Shown here one piece after another: positions 45,789 to 55,766 of a DNA stretch of 64,000 bases; position 1 is the stretch's first letter; every line of letters starts with the position of its first letter. Position numbers and translations under genes: made by a program. The notes under the pieces were generated by a model. That model was given only the letters and a program-made list of their open reading frames with translations, searched no databases and was not told where the DNA came from. This stretch comes from Pectobacterium fontis (GTDB lineage: Bacteria > Pseudomonadota > Gammaproteobacteria > Enterobacterales > Enterobacteriaceae), in the NCBI RefSeq assembly GCF_000803215.1, contig NZ_JSXC01000024.1:62001-126000 (forward strand), written 5' to 3'.

Positions 45789-46331
45789 GGCATGTGGCGT
45801 AGCCAGCAGGCTATACTCAGGAGGGACGTACAAGGGAAATTCACCTGAAATTTGATAAAAAATGCGGCGCTTTTGCCCGTAAGAAAAACGAAAACGTTGA
45901 CGCCAATAGAAGATAAAAAATCATGTGAATAATCGATAATGGAAAGTAAAAATTATATTGCTGAGTTAATTTTAATTAAACCTAAAAGTCACATTACATT
46001 AACAATAGGTGTAATAAAGAAATTAATGCAACGCACTAATCACGAAAAAAACGTTAAATTGTTTTAGATCAAAAAACGCCTCTGGATATAATTTCTGAAA
46101 TAGGCTTAAATTGCGCGAGGTCAATTATCGCCTTCCCCAGCGTTTAGTTGGAAAGTTGATGTGAAGCCAAAAACCTAGTCTGTGTCACGTAAAAACCTAT
46201 TTATTGTAGGGGATTACAAGCGTAATATACAGTTACCTCCTTCTGGGGTACGCGATTTGTATTACTTGTTATTTATCTTGAACTTGCTGTCGGGGCGATT
46301 GCCCTGGTGAACGCTATCTCTGGCGTTTGTT
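45789..46331. promoter_or_regulatory. cydA upstream control region
   Basis: About 540 AT-rich bases, consistent with the long regulatory region of E. coli cydAB where ArcA and Fnr act. A good Fnr site lies at 46059-46072. Runs such as TTAATTTTAATTAAACC and GTTAAATTG could hold ArcA repeats but are too degenerate to call. No gene seen. Confidence 0.5.
46059..46072 (+). promoter_or_regulatory. Fnr-binding site upstream of cydA
   Basis: TTGTT-TTAG-ATCAA matches the TTGAT-N4-ATCAA consensus in nine of ten positions. It fits the known Fnr control of E. coli cydAB. Confidence 0.65.
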
Positions 46332-46454
46332 ATGGCTTGTGTGAAAGCAATTCTTGTTGTGTTCTTTTTGGGTGTAATGGCCGGATGTTTGGCGGCTTGT
46401 CAGCGTTTGCAAGCTAATCCCTTCCTGCGAGGAGCAAGGAGTCAAAATGTTTGA
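46332..46454 (+). CDS. Possible 40-aa hydrophobic/lipoprotein-like peptide overlapping cydA
   Basis: An ORF reading [20 protein letters not shown] then [20 protein letters not shown]. It has a basic start, a hydrophobic core and LAAC, which fits a lipobox with Cys23 as the modified residue. Its stop codon lies 8 bases inside cydA, a spacing typical of translational coupling. There is no clear Shine-Dalgarno before the ATG, so it may be a leader peptide, a true small protein or a chance frame. Nothing comparable was recalled from E. coli. Confidence 0.35.
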   Translation: MACVKAILVVFFLGVMAGCLAACQRLQANPFLRGARSQNV

Positions 46455-48015
46455 TGTAGTCGAACTGTCACGTTTACAGTTTGCCTTAACTGCAATGTAC
46501 CATTTTCTATTCGTACCATTAACGCTGGGGATGGCGTTTTTGTTGGCGATTATGGAAACGGTATATGTGCTGTCCGGCAAACAAATCTATAAAGATATGA
46601 CCAAGTTCTGGGGCAAGTTATTCGCTATTAACTTCGCACTGGGGGTCGCTACCGGATTGACTATGGAGTTTCAATTCGGGACCAACTGGTCATATTTCTC
46701 TCACTACGTCGGGGATATTTTCGGTGCGCCGCTGGCTATTGAAGGCCTGATGGCATTCTTCCTCGAATCGACCTTTGTTGGCTTGTTCTTCTTCGGCTGG
46801 GATCGTTTAGGAAAAGTGCAGCATATGGCCGTTACCTGGCTGGTTGCACTGGGTTCTAACTTCTCTGCACTGTGGATTCTGGTTGCCAACGGCTGGATGC
46901 AAAACCCCATCGCATCGGATTTCAACTTCGAAACTATGCGTATGGAAATGGTGAGCTTCGCCGATCTGGTGCTGAACCCGGTTGCTCAGGTGAAATTCGT
47001 TCACACGGTGGCAGCCGGCTACTGTACGGGCGCGATGTTCATTCTGGGTATCAGCTCTTATTATTTGCTGAAGGGTCGCGATATTGCATTTGCCAAGCGT
47101 TCATTCGCTATCGCCGCAAGTTTCGGTATGGCTTCTGTCTTGTCCGTTATCGTACTGGGTGATGAATCCGGCTATGAAATGGGCGACGTACAGAAAACCA
47201 AACTGGCAGCCATTGAAGCCGAATGGGAAACACAACCCGCGCCGGCATCCTTTACGCTGATCGGCATCCCGAACCAGGATACGATGGAAAATAACTATGC
47301 CATCAAGATTCCTTATGCTCTGGGTATAATCGCTACCCGTTCTACTGACAAAGAAGTCACCGGTCTGAAAGAACTGATGGTGATGCATGAAGTGCGTATT
47401 CGCAATGGTATGAAGGCTTACCACTTGCTGGAGGAGTTACGCGCTGGCAATACCGATCCGGCAGTAAAAGAAGCGTTCAACCAGTCTAAGCAGGATCTGG
47501 GCTATGGTCTGTTGCTGAAACGCTATACGCCGAAAGTCGCTGATGCGACAGAAACGCAGATTCAACAGGCGGTTAAAGACTCTATCCCGCGTGTTGCGCC
47601 GCTGTACTTCTCTTTCCGTATCATGGTGGGCTGCGGCATTTTGATGCTGTTGATCATCGGCCTGTCTTTCTGGACTGTTCTGCGTGGCAAAATTGGTCAA
47701 AAACGCTGGCTGCATCGCGTTGCACTGTATGGTATTCCGCTGCCGTGGATTGCTATCGAAGCAGGCTGGTTTGTGGCTGAATATGGCCGTCAACCTTGGG
47801 CCATCGGTGAGATTCTGCCAACGGCAGTTGCCACGTCATCACTGACAGCAGGGGATATCCTGTTTTCAATGGCGTTGATCTGTGGTCTGTATACGCTCTT
47901 CCTGGTCGCAGAGATGTATCTGATGTTCAAATACGCGCGTCTGGGGCCGAGCAGCCTGAGAACAGGGCGCTACCATTTTGAACAACCTATAGCGGCTGCG
48001 CAGGAAGCACGGTAA
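46447..48015 (+). CDS. cydA: Cytochrome bd-I ubiquinol oxidase subunit I CydA
   Basis: Quinol-oxidising, heme-bearing subunit of the high-affinity terminal oxidase used at low oxygen. The 522-aa length equals E. coli. Heme b595 ligand His19 lies in [16 protein letters not shown]; the His186 region is [19 protein letters not shown]. The periplasmic Q-loop follows ([20 protein letters not shown] near 250), and [18 protein letters not shown] near 448 is conserved. GAGGAGCAAGGAG upstream is a strong ribosome site. First structural gene of cydABX-ybgE. Confidence 0.97.
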   Translation: MFDVVELSRLQFALTAMYHFLFVPLTLGMAFLLAIMETVYVLSGKQIYKDMTKFWGKLFAINFALGVATGLTMEFQFGTNWSYFSHYVGDIFGAPLAIEGLMAFFLESTFVGLFFFGWDRLGKVQHMAVTWLVALGSNFSALWILVANGWMQNPIASDFNFETMRMEMVSFADLVLNPVAQVKFVHTVAAGYCTGAMFILGISSYYLLKGRDIAFAKRSFAIAASFGMASVLSVIVLGDESGYEMGDVQKTKLAAIEAEWETQPAPASFTLIGIPNQDTMENNYAIKIPYALGIIATRSTDKEVTGLKELMVMHEVRIRNGMKAYHLLEELRAGNTDPAVKEAFNQSKQDLGYGLLLKRYTPKVADATETQIQQAVKDSIPRVAPLYFSFRIMVGCGILMLLIIGLSFWTVLRGKIGQKRWLHRVALYGIPLPWIAIEAGWFVAEYGRQPWAIGEILPTAVATSSLTAGDILFSMALICGLYTLFLVAEMYLMFKYARLGPSSLRTGRYHFEQPIAAAQEAR

Positions 48016-48028
48016 ACAGGAGTCCACT

Positions 48029-49168
48029 ATGTTTGAATATGAAGTCTTACGTTTTATCTGGTGGCTGTTGATCGGTATTTTGCTGATTGGCTTCGCTATC
48101 ACCGATGGTTTTGACATGGGCGTGGGTATTCTGGTGCGCCTGATGGGGCGGGGTGATACCGAACGCCGTGTCATGATTAACAGTATTGCGCCGCACTGGG
48201 ACGGTAACCAGGTGTGGTTAATCACCGCTGGCGGTGCGTTGTTTGCCGCCTGGCCGATGGTTTACGCCGCTGCGTTTTCCGGTTTTTATGTGGCGATGAT
48301 CCTGGTGTTGGCCTCGCTGTTTTTTCGTCCTGTCGGTTTCGATTATCGCTCGAAAATTGAAGATCCACGCTGGCGTGGCATGTGGGATTGGGGCATCTTC
48401 ATCGGTAGCTTTGTCCCGCCGGTTGTGATTGGCGTGGCGTTTGGCAACCTGTTGCAAGGTGTGCCGTTCCATGTCGATGAATATCTGCGTCTGTACTACA
48501 CCGGAAACTTCTTCCAACTGCTGAATCCGTTTGGTCTGTTGGCGGGTGTGGTGAGTCTGACGATGATTCTTGCTCAGGGGGCGACCTACCTGATGATGCG
48601 AACCACGGGCGATCTGCATGTGCGTTCCAAATCTGCCGCGCAGATTTCCGCGTTGGTAATGATGGTAGCATTTGCTCTGGCTGGCGTGTGGGTAGTTTAC
48701 GGTATTGATGGTTATGTAGTGACATCGGCGATTAACACCGCTGCTGAATCTAACCCACTGCGTAAGGAAGTCGCTCATCAGGCCGGAGCCTGGTTGATCA
48801 ACTTCAATAACCATCCGATCTTGTGGGCTATTCCTGCGCTGGGCGTAGTACTGCCTGTACTGACTACCCTTATGGCACGCGCAGAGAAAGGCGCATGGGC
48901 ATTCCTGTTCTCTTCTCTGACTATCGCGTGTGTGATTCTGACTGCCGGGATTGCCATGTTCCCGTTCATCATGCCGTCAGTGACTGTGCCTAACGTCAGT
49001 TTGACGATATGGGATGCGACATCAAGCCTGCTGACGCTGAAAGTGATGACTGTCGTTGCGATTATTTTCGTTCCTATCGTGCTTTCTTATACCGCATGGT
49101 GCTACTACAAGATGTTCGGTCGCATTACCAAAGAGCAGATTGAGCAAAACACTCACTCACTGTACTAA
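48029..49168 (+). CDS. cydB: Cytochrome bd-I ubiquinol oxidase subunit II CydB
   Basis: Second integral subunit of cytochrome bd oxidase. 379 aa with about nine membrane segments. It begins MFEYEVLRFIWWLLIGILLI, contains the family hallmark GFAITDGFDMGVGIL near 21-35 and APHWDGNQVWLITAGGALFA near 53-72. ACAGGAGTCC gives the ribosome site, 13 bases after cydA. Same length as E. coli CydB. Confidence 0.97.
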   Translation: MFEYEVLRFIWWLLIGILLIGFAITDGFDMGVGILVRLMGRGDTERRVMINSIAPHWDGNQVWLITAGGALFAAWPMVYAAAFSGFYVAMILVLASLFFRPVGFDYRSKIEDPRWRGMWDWGIFIGSFVPPVVIGVAFGNLLQGVPFHVDEYLRLYYTGNFFQLLNPFGLLAGVVSLTMILAQGATYLMMRTTGDLHVRSKSAAQISALVMMVAFALAGVWVVYGIDGYVVTSAINTAAESNPLRKEVAHQAGAWLINFNNHPILWAIPALGVVLPVLTTLMARAEKGAWAFLFSSLTIACVILTAGIAMFPFIMPSVTVPNVSLTIWDATSSLLTLKVMTVVAIIFVPIVLSYTAWCYYKMFGRITKEQIEQNTHSLY

Positions 49169-49184
49169 GTAAGGAGCTTAATTT

Positions 49185-49301
49185 ATGTGGTATTTTGCCT
49201 GGATACTCGGAACGCTTCTTGCTTGCTCACTGGGGATTATTACCGCCCTGGCACTTGAGCAGAGTGAGGCAAGCAAAGTGGCTGAAGAAGATAAGCAATG
49301 A
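49185..49301 (+). CDS. cydX: Cytochrome bd-I small subunit CydX
   Basis: 38-aa single-pass membrane peptide required for stability and activity of cytochrome bd-I. It reads MWYFAWILGTLLACSLGIIT then ALALEQSEASKVAEEDKQ, with conserved Tyr3, Trp6 and the Glu near residue 25. AAGGAG lies 8 bases before the ATG. It begins 16 bases after cydB and its stop overlaps the ybgE start (ATGA). Length 38 aa versus 37 in E. coli. Confidence 0.94.
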   Translation: MWYFAWILGTLLACSLGIITALALEQSEASKVAEEDKQ

Positions 49302-49591
49302 GTGATCTGGTCGATAAACTCTATCGCCGGATGGATAAGAGCCCGATAAGGGCTCTTTCCCTCATCATGGCGTTGCTGCTGGCGGGCTGTGTGTTCTGGG
49401 ATCCGGCGCGCTTTGCGGCGCGTACCAGTGAACTTGCGGTTTGGCAGGGGCTGCTGTTGATTTGGGCTGTTTGTGCTGGCGTAGTTCACGGCGTGGGTTT
49501 CCGTCCACATCACCTGTTCTGGCGTGCGTTTTTTGCACCATTTCCTGCCTTTGTGATCCTGTGCGCAGGATTGTACTATTTCTTCGGCTAA
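49298..49591 (+). CDS. ybgE: Cyd operon membrane protein YbgE
   Basis: 97-aa inner-membrane protein encoded in cyd operons; role unknown. It has three hydrophobic segments (ALSLIMALLLAGCVFW, VWQGLLLIWAVCAGVVHGVG, AFVILCAGLYYFFG) and the conserved GVGFRPHH motif near 70-77. It overlaps cydX by 4 bases, so it is coupled to the oxidase genes. Confidence 0.93.
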   Translation: MSDLVDKLYRRMDKSPIRALSLIMALLLAGCVFWDPARFAARTSELAVWQGLLLIWAVCAGVVHGVGFRPHHLFWRAFFAPFPAFVILCAGLYYFFG

Positions 49592-49613
49592 ATTAGTCTC
49601 CTATTCCATTTAG

Positions 49614-49648
49614 TTATGGGTTGCTTGCAGCCCATAATTATTTTATTT
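49614..49648 (+). terminator. terminator of the cyd operon
   Basis: Stem TTATGGG/CCCATAA with a 10-base loop is followed by TTATTTTATTT, 23 bases after ybgE. Confidence 0.65.
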
Positions 49649-49724
49649 CCTCTGTCACAATCCATTCCAAACCTCATTTCTCTTGCGTATAGTAGCGAGG
49701 TTTAATGCATTACTGGGATGTAGA

Positions 49725-50812
<1,088 letters not shown>

Positions 50813-50824
50813 TCAGGGGGGATC

Positions 50825-51250
50825 ATGGCACGAGTACGCAGAGGCCGTCGTGAGCTGAAATCCGAGATCAACATCGTTCCGCTACTGGACGTGCTGTTGG
50901 TGTTGTTGCTGATTTTTATGGCGACAGCGCCGATTATCACGCAGAGCGTTGAGGTGGATCTGCCTGATGCGACCGACTCAAAAACGGTCTCCAGCAACGA
51001 CAATCCACCCGTGATCGTAGAAGTTTCAGGCATAGGGCAATACAGCCTGGTTGTTGAGCAAAACCGTATGGAACAGCTTCCGGCAGAGCAGGTGGTTGCT
51101 GAAGCGCAATCACGGCTGTCAACCAATCCCAAGACGGTCTTTTTGATTGGTGGCGCGAAGGATGTTCCTTATGATGAGATCATTAAAGCGTTGAATTTGT
51201 TGCATCAGGCTGGCGTGAAATCCGTTGGATTGATGACGCAACCGATTTAA
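50825..51250 (+). CDS. tolR: Tol-Pal system protein TolR
   Basis: ExbD-family partner of TolQ. 141 aa: short basic cytoplasmic N-terminus (MARVRRGRRELKSEIN), one membrane helix with the proton-carrying Asp in IVPLLDVLLVLLLIFMATAP (near residue 23), and a periplasmic domain ending PIT-like (SVGLMTQPI). GGGGGATC precedes the ATG, 12 bases after tolQ. Length as in E. coli (142 aa). Confidence 0.96.
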   Translation: MARVRRGRRELKSEINIVPLLDVLLVLLLIFMATAPIITQSVEVDLPDATDSKTVSSNDNPPVIVEVSGIGQYSLVVEQNRMEQLPAEQVVAEAQSRLSTNPKTVFLIGGAKDVPYDEIIKALNLLHQAGVKSVGLMTQPI

Positions 51251-51314
51251 ATGAGTGCATCACGGTAATGATCGTTAAGCCTATTTCTGGCAACACTGTT
51301 TTTGGGAATCGCTT

Positions 51315-52490
51315 GTGTTAAAGGCAAACGAACAAAACGATAAGCTGAAACGTGCCGTTATTATTTCGGCCGTTTTGCACATCATACTGATTGCTTTGCT
51401 GCTCTGGAGTTCGTCGACGCAAACGATGGATGCCAGCGGAGGCGGTGGAGGCTCGTCCATTGATGCCGTAATGGTCGATCCTAGTGCTGTGGTGGAGCAG
51501 TATAATCGTCAACAGCAGCAACAGACCGATGCGAAACGTTCTGAACAACTGCGTCAAAAGCAGGCTGAACGGCAGGCTGAAGAGCTCCAGCAGAAGCAAG
51601 CGGCTGAACAGCAACGTCTGAAAGAGCTGGAAAAAGAGCGCCTGCAAGCGCAGGAAGAAGCGAAAAAGCAGGCTCAGGAACAGGCTGAACAACGTAAGCA
51701 GTCTGAAGCGGCTGCACAGCAGGCGAAAGAACAGCAGAAGCAAGCCGAAGCCGCCGCTGCAAAAGCGAAGGCAGAAGCTGAACAGCAGGCGAAAGCGGCG
51801 GCGGATGCCAGAAAGAAAGCGGAAGACGAGGCGAAGAAACAAGCTGCTGCGGCCGCTGCTGCTAAGAAACAGGCGGAAGAAGAGGCGAAAGAAAAAGCCG
51901 CTGAAGCCGCCAAGCAGAAGGCAGCAGAAGCGGCTAAAGCAGAGGCCGCAAAGGCCGCCGCAGAAGCAGAGCAGGCTAAACAAAAAGCAGCGGCTGAAGC
52001 CGCAAAACAAAAGGCGGAAGCTGATGCTGCTAAGAAAGCAGAAGCAGCCGCAGCGGCGAAGAAAGCCGCAGATGATAAAAAGAAAGCAGCGGCAGAGGCG
52101 GCTAAGCAGGAAAGTGCTGTTGATGATTTACTGGGCGGGCTGTCTTCATCGAAAAATGCGCCGAAGTCCGGCGGTGGCGCGCCTGCGGGCGCGGGTAACA
52201 ATAAGAAGAGCGGTGCATCTGGTGCGGCGCTGGATAGTTATGGTAGCCAGGTGCGTTCAGCCATTCAGAGCAAGTTTTATGACTGGCAGCTTTACAAAGG
52301 GCGTACCTGTACATTACGGATTAAACTGGCGCCAGATGGTCTGCTGATTGATGTCACTGCTGAAGGGGGCGATCCGGCGTTATGTCAGGCGGCGATTGCG
52401 GCTGCCAAACAAGCCAGAATACCGAAGCCACCGAGTACAGATGTTTATGAGGCTTTCAAAAACGCGCCGATAGACTTTAAACCGCAGTAA
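51315..52490 (+). CDS. tolA: Tol-Pal system spanning protein TolA
   Basis: Inner-membrane protein that reaches across the periplasm to TolB/Pal; also an entry point for filamentous phage and colicins. 391 aa with a GTG start as in E. coli. Order: membrane helix near 14-34, Gly-rich hinge (SGGGGGSS), a very long Ala/Lys/Glu/Gln-rich helical domain at about 65-275, a Gly/Ser linker, and the globular C-terminal domain III with KGRTCTLRIKLAPDG. The low-complexity helix also makes long open frames on the other strand, which are shadows. Confidence 0.95.
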   Translation: MLKANEQNDKLKRAVIISAVLHIILIALLLWSSSTQTMDASGGGGGSSIDAVMVDPSAVVEQYNRQQQQQTDAKRSEQLRQKQAERQAEELQQKQAAEQQRLKELEKERLQAQEEAKKQAQEQAEQRKQSEAAAQQAKEQQKQAEAAAAKAKAEAEQQAKAAADARKKAEDEAKKQAAAAAAAKKQAEEEAKEKAAEAAKQKAAEAAKAEAAKAAAEAEQAKQKAAAEAAKQKAEADAAKKAEAAAAAKKAADDKKKAAAEAAKQESAVDDLLGGLSSSKNAPKSGGGAPAGAGNNKKSGASGAALDSYGSQVRSAIQSKFYDWQLYKGRTCTLRIKLAPDGLLIDVTAEGGDPALCQAAIAAAKQARIPKPPSTDVYEAFKNAPIDFKPQ

Positions 52491-52628
52491 CCGGGCTGTT
52501 TACCCAATAGATTTAAGATTATTACGATGGTAAATAAACCAGGTTATGTTGTTTTGTTGACATTGGTTTGTTTTTGTTAAAATTCTGCTAATTTATCGTA
52601 GACTTCGCGTCTGGATAAGGGAGATGAG

Positions 52629-53921
52629 ATGAAGCAAGTACTAAAAGTTGCAGTAGGCTTTTTAATGCTGTGGGCCGCGGTTCTGCACGCGGAAGTACGT
52701 ATAGAGATTACCCAAGGGGTTGATTCTGCACGTCCTATCGGCGTTGTTCCGTTCAAGTGGGCGGGGGCCGGCGCGGCACCAGAAGACGTAGGCGGTATTG
52801 TGGGAGCTGATTTGCGTAACAGTGGCAAATTCAATCCGATCGACGCAAACCGCATGCCGCAACAGCCCGCAACGGCATCTGAAGTGACGCCTGCCGCCTG
52901 GACGGCACTGGGCATTGATGCGGTTGTTGTTGGGCAGGTTCAACCGAGTGCCGATGGCAGCTATCTGGTTTCTTACCAACTGGTTGATACCTCGGGTAAC
53001 CCGGGTAGCGTTTTGGCGCAGAACCAGTTCAAAGTGACCAAGCAGTGGTTGCGCTATGCTGCACACACGGCCAGTGATGAAGTGTTTGAAAAACTGAGTG
53101 GTATCAAAGGTGCCTTCCGCACCCGTATTGCTTACGTTGTGCAGACCAACGGCGGGCAGTTCCCTTATGAACTGCGCGTTGCAGACTATGACGGCTATAA
53201 CCAATTTGTTGTGCACCGCTCACCACAGCCCCTGATGTCTCCGGCCTGGTCTGCTGACGGCAGCAAACTTGCCTATGTTACGTTTGAAAGTGGTCGTTCT
53301 GCTCTGGTTATCCAAACGCTGGCAAATGGTGCGATTCGTCAGGTCGCTTCTTTCCCTCGTCACAACGGCGCGCCTTCTTTCTCACCTGATGGTAGCAAAC
53401 TGGCGTTCGCGCTCTCTAAAAGCGGTAGCCTGAACCTGTATGTGATGAATCTGGGATCCGGGCAGATCAGCCAGGTGACTGACGGTCGCAGCAACAACAC
53501 CGAACCAACCTGGTTCCCTGACAGCCAGACCTTAGCCTATACTTCAGATCAGGCTGGGCGTCCTCAGGTTTATAAAGTTAATGCTAACGGCGGTGCGCCA
53601 CAACGTCTGACCTGGGAAGGTTCTCAGAATCAGGACTCTGATGTGAGCGCCGACGGGAAATTTTTGGTAACGGTTGGCTCTAATGGTGGAGCGCAACATA
53701 TTTCCAAGCTGGATCTGGTAACGGGTGCCGTACAAGTATTAACGGACACGTTCCTGGACGAAACGCCAAGTATCGCACCGAATGGCACGATGGTGATCTA
53801 CAGCTCCAAACAAGGACTGGGATCAGTGCTACAGTTGGTTTCGACAGATGGACGTTTCAAAGCGCGTCTTCCGGCTACTGATGGACAGGTTAAATTCCCT
53901 GCCTGGTCGCCGTATCTATAA
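52629..53921 (+). CDS. tolB: Periplasmic Tol-Pal protein TolB
   Basis: Soluble periplasmic beta-propeller that binds Pal and TolA. 430 aa; the signal peptide ends at VLHAE near residue 21. The N-terminal alpha/beta domain (to ~160) is followed by six propeller blades with repeated [32 protein letters not shown] and [16 protein letters not shown] motifs. GGGAGATGAG is the ribosome site. 139 bases separate it from tolA, room for the internal promoter known in E. coli. Confidence 0.97.
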   Translation: MKQVLKVAVGFLMLWAAVLHAEVRIEITQGVDSARPIGVVPFKWAGAGAAPEDVGGIVGADLRNSGKFNPIDANRMPQQPATASEVTPAAWTALGIDAVVVGQVQPSADGSYLVSYQLVDTSGNPGSVLAQNQFKVTKQWLRYAAHTASDEVFEKLSGIKGAFRTRIAYVVQTNGGQFPYELRVADYDGYNQFVVHRSPQPLMSPAWSADGSKLAYVTFESGRSALVIQTLANGAIRQVASFPRHNGAPSFSPDGSKLAFALSKSGSLNLYVMNLGSGQISQVTDGRSNNTEPTWFPDSQTLAYTSDQAGRPQVYKVNANGGAPQRLTWEGSQNQDSDVSADGKFLVTVGSNGGAQHISKLDLVTGAVQVLTDTFLDETPSIAPNGTMVIYSSKQGLGSVLQLVSTDGRFKARLPATDGQVKFPAWSPYL

Positions 53922-53960
53922 GTACAGATATGTACAATAAACTCGTCAAAGGACAAAGAA

Positions 53961-54470
53961 ATGCAATTCAATAAAGTGCTGAAAGGCCTGATGTTGGCTC
54001 TGCCGGTACTGGCAGTGGCCGCTTGTAGCTCCAACAAGAATGCGGACAATGACCAATCTTCCATGGGCGCTGGCAGCAACGGCATGATGGACGGCGGTAA
54101 CATGTCTTCTTCTGAGCAAGCTCGTTTGCAGATGCAAGAATTACAGCGTAACAACATCGTTTATTTCGGTCTGGACAAGTACGATGTTAGCTCTGAATTC
54201 GCTCAGATGCTGGACGCACACGCTGCATTCCTGCGTAGCAACCCGTCTTACAAAGTGACTATCGAAGGTCATGCTGACGAACGTGGTACGCCAGAATACA
54301 ACATCGCTCTGGGTGAGCGTCGTGCCAATGCGGTACAAATGTACCTGCAAGGTAAAGGCGTTTCTTCCGATCAGATCTCTATCGTTTCTTACGGTAAAGA
54401 GAAACCAGCCGTTCTCGGTCATGACGAAGCGGCGTATGCCAAAAACCGTCGTGCCGTTCTGGTATATTAA
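53961..54470 (+). CDS. pal: Peptidoglycan-associated lipoprotein Pal
   Basis: Outer-membrane lipoprotein that binds peptidoglycan and TolB. 169 aa; lipobox LAVAAC with the acylated Cys near residue 22. A disordered linker with Gly and Met follows, then the OmpA-like domain with [16 protein letters not shown] near 68-83, the peptidoglycan-binding [20 protein letters not shown] near 101-120, and [27 protein letters not shown] ribosome site. It lies 40 bases after tolB. Confidence 0.97.
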   Translation: MQFNKVLKGLMLALPVLAVAACSSNKNADNDQSSMGAGSNGMMDGGNMSSSEQARLQMQELQRNNIVYFGLDKYDVSSEFAQMLDAHAAFLRSNPSYKVTIEGHADERGTPEYNIALGERRANAVQMYLQGKGVSSDQISIVSYGKEKPAVLGHDEAAYAKNRRAVLVY

Positions 54471-54479
54471 GAGAATCGC

Positions 54480-55256
54480 ATGAGCAGTAACTTCAGACGT
54501 CACCTGTTGGGTCTGTCGTTACTGGTTGGCGTAGCGGTCCCCTGGGCCGCTACTGCCCAAGCGCCAATCAGTAATGTCGGCTCAGGCTCGGTCGAAGACC
54601 GTGTCACTCAATTGGAGCGTATCTCTAACGCTCACAGTCAGCTTTTAACTCAACTTCAACAACAGCTCTCTGATACCCAACGTGATATTGACAGTCTCCG
54701 AGGGCAGATCCAGGAAAGTCAGTATCAGTTGAATCAGGTTGTTGAACGGCAGAAGCAGATCTATCAGCAGATTGATGGATTAAGTTCGCAATCCTCTTCT
54801 ACACCGACGACAGACGGCGCACCTGCCTCTGCTGCGGGTACTGATACCGGTGCCGCCAATACGGCGGCACCGGCCAGTACGGGTGATGCGAATACGGATT
54901 ACAATGCCGCTGTTGCACTCGTGCTGGAGAAAAAACAGTACGATCAGGCTATCAGCGCATTTCAGGCATTCGTCAAGAAGTACCCGGATTCAACGTATCA
55001 GCCTAATGCCAACTATTGGCTTGGTCAGTTGAATTACAACAAGGGGAAAAAAGACGACGCGGCGTATTATTTCGCCAGTGTTGTCAAAAATTATCCCAAG
55101 TCACCTAAAAGTGCCGAGGCATTGCTGAAGGTTGGGGTGATCATGCAGGAAAAGGGTCAGGCTGATAAAGCTAAGGCCGTTTACCAGCAAGTTGTAAAAA
55201 TGTACCCCAATACAGAAAGTGCAAAGCAGGCACAGAAGCGTTTATCTGCCTCGTGA
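54480..55256 (+). CDS. cpoB: Cell division coordinator CpoB (YbgF)
   Basis: Periplasmic protein that links PBP1B activity to Tol-Pal-driven outer-membrane constriction. 258 aa: a signal peptide ending WAATAQA near 28, an N-terminal trimeric coiled coil (VEDRVTQLERISN then LRGQIQESQYQLNQVVERQK) to ~100, an Ala/Thr/Gly-rich linker to ~138, and a TPR domain with ANYWLGQLNYNKGKKDDAAY. It lies 10 bases after pal and is the last gene of the operon. Confidence 0.95.
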   Translation: MSSNFRRHLLGLSLLVGVAVPWAATAQAPISNVGSGSVEDRVTQLERISNAHSQLLTQLQQQLSDTQRDIDSLRGQIQESQYQLNQVVERQKQIYQQIDGLSSQSSSTPTTDGAPASAAGTDTGAANTAAPASTGDANTDYNAAVALVLEKKQYDQAISAFQAFVKKYPDSTYQPNANYWLGQLNYNKGKKDDAAYYFASVVKNYPKSPKSAEALLKVGVIMQEKGQADKAKAVYQQVVKMYPNTESAKQAQKRLSAS

Positions 55257-55269
55257 TTTTGTCTTAATT

Positions 55270-55306
55270 GGCACAAAAATCGCCCATCATGAGCGATTTT
55301 TGTGCC
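55270..55306 (+). terminator. terminator of the tol-pal operon
   Basis: Perfect 14-bp stem GGCACAAAAATCGC/GCGATTTTTGTGCC with a 9-base loop, 14 bases after the cpoB stop. The T run is inside the right arm. Confidence 0.75.
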
Positions 55307-55353
55307 TTGGCGTCTTAAGAGTAAGCAATTAAACAGTTTTTTAAGAAAATAGG

Positions 55354-55381
55354 TTGCGCTGAAAATTTAAATCAGTAATAT
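55354..55381 (+). promoter_or_regulatory. probable promoter of the tRNA-Lys genes
   Basis: TTGCGC (55354-55359) and TAATAT (55376-55381) are 16 bases apart, followed by the GC-rich discriminator GTGCCGCCG typical of stable-RNA promoters, about 50 bases before the first tRNA-Lys. Confidence 0.55.
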
Positions 55382-55431
55382 GTGCCGCCGTTGCCAAGGC
55401 AAACAGTAAGACGCTAAAGCAGCATGAAATT

Positions 55432-55507
55432 GGGTCGTTAGCTCAGTCGGTAGAGCAGTTGACTTTTAATCAATTGGTCGCAGGTTCGAATCCTGCACGA
55501 CCCACCA
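55432..55507 (+). tRNA. tRNA-Lys (anticodon UUU), first copy
   Basis: 76-nt tRNA with acceptor GGGTCGT/ACGACCC, anticodon loop CTTTTAA and encoded CCA. It sits downstream of cpoB, where E. coli has its Lys/Val tRNA cluster; no tRNA-Val gene is present here. Confidence 0.97.
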
Positions 55508-55511
55508 ATTT

Positions 55512-55658
55512 CAACTATGATAGTTGGTTTTGAATCGTGAAGGATGAGAACCATAAGGTTCGACAAAATCGGCAGTATCGATTTTGAACAACGCGAAAGC
55601 GTGGGCCCGAAGGGCGAGTCCGTAGGACGAGTAATCCTGCACGACCCACCAATTTCAA
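55512..55658 (+). repeat. tandem mini-hairpin array A plus tRNA-Lys 3'-end copy
   Basis: Between the two tRNA genes lies a chain of perfect small hairpins: CAACTA-TGA-TAGTTG (55512-55526), GAACC-ATAA-GGTTC (55548-55561), CAAAATCG/CGATTTTG (55564-55586), ACGC-GAAA-GCGT (55591-55602), GCCC-GAA-GGGC (55605-55615) and GTCC-GTA-GGAC (55618-55628). It ends in a 26-base exact copy (55633-55658) of the tRNA-Lys 3' end plus eight following bases (original 55489-55514). The design recalls the tRNA-3'-end repeats (rtT) after E. coli tyrT, but the hairpin chain is different. Confidence 0.85.
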
Positions 55659-55690
55659 GAGCAGCAAGTATCAAAGCAGTTCCGCATTGC

Positions 55691-55766
55691 GGGTCGTTAG
55701 CTCAGTCGGTAGAGCAGTTGACTTTTAATCAATTGGTCGCAGGTTCGAATCCTGCACGACCCACCA
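55691..55766 (+). tRNA. tRNA-Lys (anticodon UUU), second copy
   Basis: 76-nt tRNA apparently identical to the first copy, with UUU anticodon and encoded CCA. It begins 33 bases after repeat array A and is followed by array B. Confidence 0.97.

Noticed and set aside
51318-52201. Long open frames opposite and within tolA
   Set aside because: They come from the Ala/Lys/Glu low-complexity helix of TolA read in other frames.
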